Origin: Acidithiobacillus sp.
Lineage (GTDB): Bacteria > Pseudomonadota > Gammaproteobacteria > Acidithiobacillales > Acidithiobacillaceae
Assembly: GCA_028065135.1 (NCBI GenBank)
Contig: JAPTWR010000181.1
Coordinates: 1-19,262 of the forward strand
Length of the DNA: 19,262 bases
Direction: 5' to 3'
Below the pieces are notes generated by a model. That model saw only the letters and a list, made by a program, of their open reading frames with translations, was not told the origin of the DNA and ran no database searches. The position numbers and the translations under genes were made by a program. Position 1 is the stretch's first letter. Each line of letters begins with the position of its first letter. Of this stretch, positions 13,794 to 19,262 are shown piece by piece.

Positions 13794-16145
13794 TCACTGA
13801 AAGCGGAGACTGATATTACTACCTACAAAAACTGGAGCACCTGACTGGCCCTGTAAATATGAAAATGGCTTACTCATTTGCTCGGCGTACACCAGATAGT
13901 TATTATTGAGAATATTATCTGCGTAGAGACTGAGCCTCAGAGATTTAATATAAGCCGAATTAATTGGCATATCATAAGATACATTAAAGTCTAGAGTATC
14001 ATAGGAAGGTAAGGTCAGACCTATTGTTTGCCCCTTGTTAGTTGCCATATATTGGCGACCGACAAAATGTCCTGTCAGCGCCGCATACAAGCCACCATGC
14101 TCATAGCGAACTCCAGCAGTAGCGGTATAAGTCGGAACATAGGGCCGGTATTCCCCGGGATAAGATGTTCCATTCGTTCCGACCGAAAGGGTTGTGTATT
14201 TGGCACTCGTATAATTATAGGTACCAAATAAAGACACATCATCTTTAACTGGCACATCCAAACCTAAGGTAACCCCCTGGTATAAGGCCGCGCCGTTGTT
14301 ATACTCAAATGTCTGACCAGTTGCCGAATCGTAATACTCACTGAATATATTGCTAAAATTTCTCCTGAAGACCGAAAGATTCGTAGAGAGCAGGCTACTC
14401 TTATATCTTATTCCAGCGTCGTAACTTATATCACCCTCTGGTTGAACGGTAATCGCTGCAGGTGTAGGTGCCACACCAATAGCCGAGTAATAGGCGCTAA
14501 TGTTTGGCACCTTATTTGTTTTACCCACACTGAAATATAGGTTAACGTCATGAATTGGGGTATACGAGAAACCCAATGACGGCTCCAAGAAATAATAGGT
14601 ATTATTTACATGCCCACCATAATTGTAATAGTAACCAGCCACATCATCACAGCCAGTTGATACTATATTATACTTTATCCCTGGATAAATATGTAACTTA
14701 CCATTCATAAGATCTATATTATCCTGCAAATACACGTAATTATAATTACGTGTATCATGTTCATTCCACGCATTATTGTAACCATCAATATTGGGGACTG
14801 GACTACTTCCATACCAGTATTCGGCACTATGGTCTTGACTATAATCGACCATAGCTCCTAATTCTACGGTGTTGTGTGGGGCAAAAAAAGTTAACGAGGG
14901 AATAAAACCTACACTCTGAATATCGTCAATATAATTATGATATTGCGTTCCATTTACTGCGGATCCGAATTCCGCAACTGGGTCATAACTATTATTTGTT
15001 GACGGTGGCGCTGCATAAGGTTCCAGATTCGTTCCTACTGGATAGCCTTGGTATATCGCATAGCCGTAATAGCTAGGATCATAGTATTGCGAACTTGTAA
15101 AAGAAGTGCGGTTTGCAGCTTGCTGCTGAATAAACACCTTTGTTTTTGCCATCATATATTGATTAAGCAAACTTTTCCAAGATAAAATGACATTTAGAGC
15201 ATGAGTATTCGTAGCACTATAAGCCACGTTTAGAGGAGCCTGATAGGCCCTATTACCGGCCAAAAGCGACAATGGTACCAATGAAGGCTGCCGCGCCTGT
15301 TCCACGTTATAAACAGCAACCAGCTTGAGTTGAGATAATCCGTTATTATAGGGTTGCACAATAGCTGCATAGTATGAATTGATATCAGCATATACATTAT
15401 TCATGAAGCTAGGGGCATGTGTATACGAATATTTAAAGAGCATTTCCGTACCTGTACCTGGAAGTGCTCCACTATTTACTGAGAAACCGGTCGTATAATT
15501 TCCGCCCCTGTAACCATATTTCCCCCCAGATGCATTCAAGTCAACATAAAACTTAGAGGTTGGCATGGCAGGCTCATACGAAATAGTACCGCCTAATGAG
15601 TTAATTCCATTTTGGGATGGCTGATTCGCTCCACTGAACACTTTAACCGTAGAAATCTGTCCCATGGTTAAAGCCGTGTAGGCGTGATCATCCCCAGTGC
15701 CACCAGCCCCACCACGGAAAGTATTAATGATTGGAACCCCATCAAAATTTGATGCCATCTGGCTACTGGTGAAGCCCTGATAGGTAAACTCATTATCCGT
15801 TGCCGAGAGATTTCCTGGCCCTTGTGATATGACATTCATTCCTGGAACATGCTTGAGCACAGATTGAAAATTTTGCGCTGGTGAAGCATGTGTCACCGTT
15901 TTCTTACTCACTGAAGTCACTGCCTTTTCCGGTGGAGCAACTTTTTTCACTGCTCCAATATCGGTCACTGCTGGAGTGCTTTGGGTAGGTGCTACCACCG
16001 CACTATCATCGGCATTAGCAAGGCTTGCAAATACACTTAATGCTGCTAGAACTGCCGTGGACACTAATTTAGTCCTCATCAATGGTCGCCGAAACACTTC
16101 TTTCCCATCATATATGCCCATATCAACATTACATTTAGTTTTCAT
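13794..16145 (-). CDS. TonB-dependent outer-membrane receptor 2
   Basis: The 783-residue protein has a plug domain (about 90-200: NFQSVLKHVPGMNVI, EFTYQGFTSSQMASNFDGVPI, VKVFSGANQP, LGGTISYEP) and a long, Tyr/Asn/Ser-rich beta-barrel ending ISLRFQ. It is paralogous to receptor 1: both share the pattern F/YWYG-x3-VP-x-I-x-GYN-x4-EHDTR, then Y-x-QD and HxxPGIKY. A typical signal peptide begins only at Met23 (MRTKLVSTAVLAALSVFASLANA), so the first 22 residues are an odd extension. GGGAG 9 nt before 16145 supports the long start; Met23 (16079) has no visible Shine-Dalgarno. The linker after the signal (VAPTQSTPAVTDIGAVKKV) may include the TonB box, but I cannot place it. The downstream nucleosidase lipoprotein suggests a nucleoside-related or organic ligand; iron chelates cannot be excluded. 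Confidence 0.9.
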   Translation of the reverse strand: MKTKCNVDMGIYDGKEVFRRPLMRTKLVSTAVLAALSVFASLANADDSAVVAPTQSTPAVTDIGAVKKVAPPEKAVTSVSKKTVTHASPAQNFQSVLKHVPGMNVISQGPGNLSATDNEFTYQGFTSSQMASNFDGVPIINTFRGGAGGTGDDHAYTALTMGQISTVKVFSGANQPSQNGINSLGGTISYEPAMPTSKFYVDLNASGGKYGYRGGNYTTGFSVNSGALPGTGTEMLFKYSYTHAPSFMNNVYADINSYYAAIVQPYNNGLSQLKLVAVYNVEQARQPSLVPLSLLAGNRAYQAPLNVAYSATNTHALNVILSWKSLLNQYMMAKTKVFIQQQAANRTSFTSSQYYDPSYYGYAIYQGYPVGTNLEPYAAPPSTNNSYDPVAEFGSAVNGTQYHNYIDDIQSVGFIPSLTFFAPHNTVELGAMVDYSQDHSAEYWYGSSPVPNIDGYNNAWNEHDTRNYNYVYLQDNIDLMNGKLHIYPGIKYNIVSTGCDDVAGYYYNYGGHVNNTYYFLEPSLGFSYTPIHDVNLYFSVGKTNKVPNISAYYSAIGVAPTPAAITVQPEGDISYDAGIRYKSSLLSTNLSVFRRNFSNIFSEYYDSATGQTFEYNNGAALYQGVTLGLDVPVKDDVSLFGTYNYTSAKYTTLSVGTNGTSYPGEYRPYVPTYTATAGVRYEHGGLYAALTGHFVGRQYMATNKGQTIGLTLPSYDTLDFNVSYDMPINSAYIKSLRLSLYADNILNNNYLVYAEQMSKPFSYLQGQSGAPVFVGSNISLRFQ

Positions 16146-16276
16146 CAGTACATTCTCCCTCTGTTATATAACTCATTAAACCTAAAGCATAAAACCACTT
16201 GAAATCCATATAGTTACAACAACATATTGTCACTTAACACCTCAAGAATACTTATACATGCGCCGAAATAATGCCT

Positions 16277-16284
16277 TTCTTTGA
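16277..16284 (+). repeat. Target-site duplication, left copy
   Basis: TTCTTTGA here equals TTCTTTGA at 17262-17269. The pair flanks the IS1595-like element exactly outside its inverted repeats. Eight bp is the duplication length known for this IS family. Confidence 0.75.
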
Positions 16285-17261
16285 CATGCCTCTGAACCTT
16301 TCTCATCATTAATTGCCTAATTCCATATAAGTCATATGGTTGGAGGTGCATAGATGAAAGCAGAAGCCATGAATTTGCTGCAATGGCAGGCGCGGTTTGG
16401 TACGGAAGAGGAATGTGCCGAAGCGCTGAAACAACAGCGCTGGCCCAATGGCTTTCAATGCCCGCATTGTGGGCACGATCAAGGCCACTGGGTAGTGTCT
16501 CGCAAGGTCTACCAGTGCAATCATTGCCGACGCCAGACCTCTGTAACGGCTGGCACCCTCTTTCATTCCACCAATCTGCCCTTGGTGCAGTGGTTTCTGG
16601 CCATCTATCTGATGGTCTGCGACAAAGGTGGCTTGTCGGCCCTGCGCCTCTCCAAGCAGATCGGGGTCTCCTGGATTACTGCGCACCGGATGCTGCGCAA
16701 GATGCGCCACGCCATGGCGGACCGGGACAGTATCTACCGCCTGGGTGGATTGGTTGAGTTGGATGATGCTTTCGTGGGCGGACGTCGATCCGGAGGCAAA
16801 AGCGGACGCGGTGCAGAAGGGAAAACACCGATCCTGGTAGCTATTGAAAGCCGGGATAAGAAGGCGGGTTTCATGGCTATGGAAACCATCCCTTCGGTAT
16901 CCGCTGGAAATATCCGTCAGTTCGTTCAGCGTCATTTGCTCCCCTGGCAGACTACCCGCACGGATGGCTTGATGGCATTGCGCGTTCTGGGAGAAACCCA
17001 GCACCATAAAGGCCGTGTTACACCGCCAGAACAGGTAGATGAATGGCTGCCCTGGGTACACATCGCTATTGGCAACCTTAAAGCGTTCTTGTTGGGAACT
17101 TACCATGGAGTCACCGGCAAATATCTGCAGGAATACCTGGATGAGTTCGTCTATCGCTTCAACCGACGCTTTTGGGAGCCTGAGTTGCCATTGCGCCTGC
17201 TTAATGCCTGTATGGACCATATACCTGTCCGATTGGTAGCTGAAAAAGGTTAAGAGGCATG
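16285..17261 (+). mobile_element. IS1595-family insertion sequence, 977 bp, apparently complete
   Basis: The left end CATGCCTCTGAACCTTTCTC (16285-16304) and the reverse complement of the right end, CATGCCTCTTAACCTTTTTC (17242-17261), match at 18 of 20 bases. Direct 8-bp repeats abut both ends. One intact transposase gene fills the element, and its stop codon lies inside the right inverted repeat. Intact ends, open frame and perfect duplications point to a fairly recent insertion. It sits 139 bp upstream of TonB receptor 2, in the opposite direction, so it could have displaced upstream control sites of that gene. Confidence 0.85.
16354..17253 (+). CDS. IS1595-family transposase
   Basis: The 299-residue protein starts with a zinc ribbon (C-P-H-C at about 34-37 and C-N-H-C at about 54-57), typical of IS1595. 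It is followed by the helix-turn-helix-like LSKQIGVSWITAHRMLRKMR. The ISXO2-type DDE domain then shows ELDDAFVGG (first Asp, near 133), TDGLMAL (second Asp, near 205) and HIAIGNLKAFLLGTYHG followed by YLDEFVYRFNRRF. The Asn in G-N-L-K fits the D-D-N subgroup of the family. GGAGG lies 7 nt before the ATG. The frame is intact from end to end, so it may be active. A 303-residue open frame on the opposite strand is only a shadow. Confidence 0.92.
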   Translation: MKAEAMNLLQWQARFGTEEECAEALKQQRWPNGFQCPHCGHDQGHWVVSRKVYQCNHCRRQTSVTAGTLFHSTNLPLVQWFLAIYLMVCDKGGLSALRLSKQIGVSWITAHRMLRKMRHAMADRDSIYRLGGLVELDDAFVGGRRSGGKSGRGAEGKTPILVAIESRDKKAGFMAMETIPSVSAGNIRQFVQRHLLPWQTTRTDGLMALRVLGETQHHKGRVTPPEQVDEWLPWVHIAIGNLKAFLLGTYHGVTGKYLQEYLDEFVYRFNRRFWEPELPLRLLNACMDHIPVRLVAEKG

Positions 17262-17269
17262 TTCTTTGA
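17262..17269 (+). repeat. Target-site duplication, right copy
   Basis: TTCTTTGA, identical to 16277-16284, directly follows the right inverted repeat of the IS1595-like element. Confidence 0.75.
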
Positions 17270-18074
17270 AGATAATATTCATTAAAGCGTAATTTTTTAT
17301 AACATTAGTTTTAGTTTAATATACCTCTCACTAACTTGTCCCAACAGATTACTACGGCGTTCAGATTAAGCCCTGACCACTGCTGCTGATTATTGATCTT
17401 CTGCTTTCATAAAGTATCCGAGATACTTGGCTATTAATAAAGTGTTATTTATGTAACGTTGCCTATCATAAATTGCAACACTCATAAGAGCATTTTCGGT
17501 AATTTGCTGGAACCGTATATTTCGATGAGCTGAGATGGAAACATTTTCAATTAACCCTCCTTGAGAACTTTTCATGCAGTTAGGTCATGTATGGGAAACT
17601 TGCTATAGCGCTTAACTGGCAACCATCGACGTTCCCGCTCAGTCAGGACAGCCCACACCCAAAGAAGTCTCCGCGTACCAGTGAAAAAGGCCGTTAACCG
17701 GGCGGTTTCAAGTTTTTTAAAGGTTACCTCCTACATTCACCCAGCTTTCGTTATGACATATGCAAAACATTATTATTAACATGCAAAATCTATTAGCAAA
17801 GTTCGTGCCATAATTTTAGATTCTGACCATCTCTAGTTGTTTTTTATTAAACCTTGCTAAAAAACAACAAATTATTATAAACACAAACTACTGAAAAGTG
17901 ATGACCGCCTTTATTCTTCATTTCTTGAAATTAAGAATATTAAGCATGTCGCACCAAAAAAATGCGTTTGTATCAGAATTGCACTCTCGTTGTGCAAACC
18001 TTCTCTGGTCGCAGGGGTAACAGACAGCCTTACCTTGGGTTTTTTTTGCCAACACCCTGCAACACGTTACCTAC
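17270..18074. other. 800-bp A/T-rich stretch without a confident gene
   Basis: No protein here is recognisable. A minus-strand frame from about 17730 to 17572 reads ETARLTAFFTGTRRLL, then WVWAVLTERERRWLPVKRYS, and has gene-like composition but no start codon with a ribosome site; it looks like a C-terminal remnant. Its stop overlaps, as ATGA, a 61-codon frame (17575 to 17390) of unknown nature. GTTGTTTTTTA (17836-17846) and its exact complement (17858-17868) form an A/T-rich hairpin. At 18016-18034 GGTAA/TTACC precedes a run of eight T on the plus strand, a weak terminator candidate with no obvious gene before it. Confidence 0.4.
17572..17730 (-). pseudogene. Possible gene remnant of unknown family
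   Basis: About 50 codons of basic, Trp/Arg-rich sequence end in VKRYSKFPIHDLTA-stop. An in-frame TAG and no usable start precede it, although AGGAGG stands just before. The A/T-poor wording contrasts with the surroundings, hinting at a decayed coding sequence. I do not recognise a family, and it may be chance. Confidence 0.25.
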
Positions 18075-18475
18075 TCATTTCCGGAAAATTTTATCAATAT
18101 GCGCCTGATCCAGTGGCCGAATAACCATATTATCAATGTTGACATGAGCGGGGCGCGTGACCACCCAGGCAATGGCATCTGCTATATCAGCGGCTTCCAG
18201 TGGTTTCATGCCATCATATACGCCACTTGCTCGCACAGCATCGCCACCGAAGCGGGTCAAACTGAACTCCGTCTCAACAAAACCCGGATCAATTTCGGTT
18301 ATACGAATGGGTTTACCCGGCCATTCCAGCCGCATTGTTTCGCTGTTTGACAATCCAAGCAGTCCATGTGCCTGGCCCCAATGAAGACACGAAAACCTGC
18401 CTCTTACAAAGCACGTATGGTCTCTGCACCAATACCCGATGAGGCCCCTGTAATGACCGCATTTTTCTGATTCAT
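18075..18475 (-). pseudogene. Short-chain dehydrogenase/reductase pseudogene with internal deletion
   Basis: The start at 18475 gives NAVITGASSGIGAETIRAL, the NAD(P)-binding TGxxxGIG motif of SDRs. It is followed by an in-frame TAA (18404-18406) and FRVFIGAR. Near 18352-18372 the sequence jumps, out of frame, to the SDR C-terminal part: LGLSNSETMRLEW, IRITEIDPGFVETEFSLTRF, DIADAIAWVVTRPAHVNID and a normal end. Roughly 120 residues are missing, including the NAG motif and the catalytic Ser-Tyr-Lys. A YdfG-like serine/3-hydroxy acid dehydrogenase is the probable ancestor. With a stop, a deletion and a frame change it cannot be functional. It lies 72 bp downstream of the phosphohexomutase gene, same strand. 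Confidence 0.85.
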
Positions 18476-18547
18476 AAACAACCACTACTTGTGGAGAGAC
18501 TATTGGATAGTTCTGGACCAAGTTGCATGCCGCCAACAAAGTAAAGG

Positions 18548-19262
18548 CTACAAAATTGCCGACTCTATTAACCGGGATATGCGTTGCAGGGCTTCAGTAT
18601 TCTTCGCTTCAAAACGCAGGACCAGTGCTGGCTGGGTGTTTGAGCAACGCACCAATGCCCAACCATCCGCAAACTCAATACGCAGGCCATCCAGGGTCAA
18701 CAAAGTTGCATCAGGAAACAAAATTGGTGCATCACGCAAAAGTGCTTCCATAATCTGCTGGGGTTTCCCTTCTTCCATTTCCAGCCGCTGTTCCGGCGTG
18801 CATGGCCATTCAGGCAGATCATCCAATACGTTATTGCGTGAATTTTCATCCCCGTTGATGCTCGACAAAATTTCCAGCAGTCGTGCAGCGGCATACATCC
18901 CATCATCAAAACCAGGCCAGCGGTCTCTAAAAAAGAAATGGCCCGCCAGTTCGGCCCCCACGGGCGCGTCCAGTTCTTCCATTTTGGTCTTGATCAAGGA
19001 ATAACCGGTTTTCCACATAACCGGTCTTCCACCAGCGGCGCGAATCACATCGGGCAACAGCGCTGAGGATTTCACGTCGTACACGACTGCCGCATCTGGA
19101 TAATCCGGCAAAATATGTTTTACAAAAAGCATCAGAAGCCGATCGGCCAGGATCACCTTACCTTTGGCACTGACCACGACCATGCGGTCGCCATCACCAT
19201 CAAATGCCAGACCTATATCCAGGTTTTCAGCGCGGACCAGCGCCATTAAATCCCGCAAATTG
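18548..19262 (-). CDS. Phosphomannomutase/phosphoglucomutase (AlgC-like), C-terminal part, truncated by window edge
   Basis: The visible 237 residues belong to the alpha-D-phosphohexomutase family, which interconverts hexose 1- and 6-phosphates to feed LPS, exopolysaccharide and sugar-nucleotide synthesis in the cytoplasm. Motifs, counted from the first visible residue, are: metal-binding FDGDGDR (20-26), sugar-binding GAELAGHFFF (102-111; families mostly have GEMSGH, so A-E-L-A is a mild variant), and phosphate-binding RCSNTQPAL (205-213). The catalytic phosphoserine and N-terminal half lie beyond base 19262. The open frame reaches the edge. It ends with TAG at 18548-18550. Confidence 0.9.
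   Translation of the reverse strand, partial: NLRDLMALVRAENLDIGLAFDGDGDRMVVVSAKGKVILADRLLMLFVKHILPDYPDAAVVYDVKSSALLPDVIRAAGGRPVMWKTGYSLIKTKMEELDAPVGAELAGHFFFRDRWPGFDDGMYAAARLLEILSSINGDENSRNNVLDDLPEWPCTPEQRLEMEEGKPQQIMEALLRDAPILFPDATLLTLDGLRIEFADGWALVRCSNTQPALVLRFEAKNTEALQRISRLIESAIL

Noticed and set aside
16309..17220. 303-codon open frame antisense to the transposase
   Set aside because: It lies fully opposite a gene with clear transposase motifs; its translation has no recognisable domain and it begins and ends inside the IS.
17390..17575. 61-codon minus-strand frame as a real gene
   Set aside because: No ribosome site, no recognisable family, and A/T-rich random-like wording; kept only as part of the gap description.

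Overview
The window looks like accessory-rich chromosome of a Gram-negative proteobacterium. It encodes two TonB-dependent outer-membrane receptors, a Slp-type lipoprotein, Tat- and Sec-exported hydrolases and an AlgC-type phosphohexomutase. Protein wording (RecQ-associated exonuclease, IS630 and IS1595 transposases, YncE/phosphoesterase fusion) reminds me of Acidithiobacillus-like acidophiles, but that genus guess is from memory and unproven.

Layout. (1) 1-2520 is a debris-rich left flank. It holds the end of an IS630 transposase joined by deletion to the N-terminal exonuclease part of a RecQ-like gene (minus strand), a 15-bp inverted repeat, and an intact pair on the plus strand: a small zinc-ribbon protein and a phospholipase D/HKD protein. 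Its right edge is a 50-nt remnant of tRNA-Arg(CCT), from anticodon arm to CCA, a typical scar of an element integrated at a tRNA 3' end. (2) 2522-16145 is a 13.6-kb run of eight genes, all on the minus strand. In transcription order they are TonB receptor 2, a lipoprotein nucleosidase, a beta-propeller/phosphoesterase fusion, Slp lipoprotein, TonB receptor 1 (interrupted by one in-frame amber stop), a Sel1-repeat protein overlapping a Tat-exported phospholipase C, and a DUF1275/YoaK membrane protein. (3) 16277-17269 is a complete IS1595-family element with 8-bp target duplications, 139 bp upstream of receptor 2. (4) 17270-18074 is an AT-rich stretch without a convincing gene, though it holds a gene-like fragment. 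(5) 18075-19262 carries a short-chain dehydrogenase pseudogene with a large internal deletion, and the C-terminal part of a phosphomannomutase/phosphoglucomutase that runs off the right end.

The minus-strand run reads as a cell-envelope scavenging locus. Two paralogous TonB receptors sit among a predicted phospholipase C, a second PF04185-type phosphoesterase and a predicted outer-membrane nucleosidase. My inference is that it releases and imports phosphate esters, nucleosides or related organic-P compounds. The receptor ligands cannot be read from sequence, and iron uptake remains an alternative.
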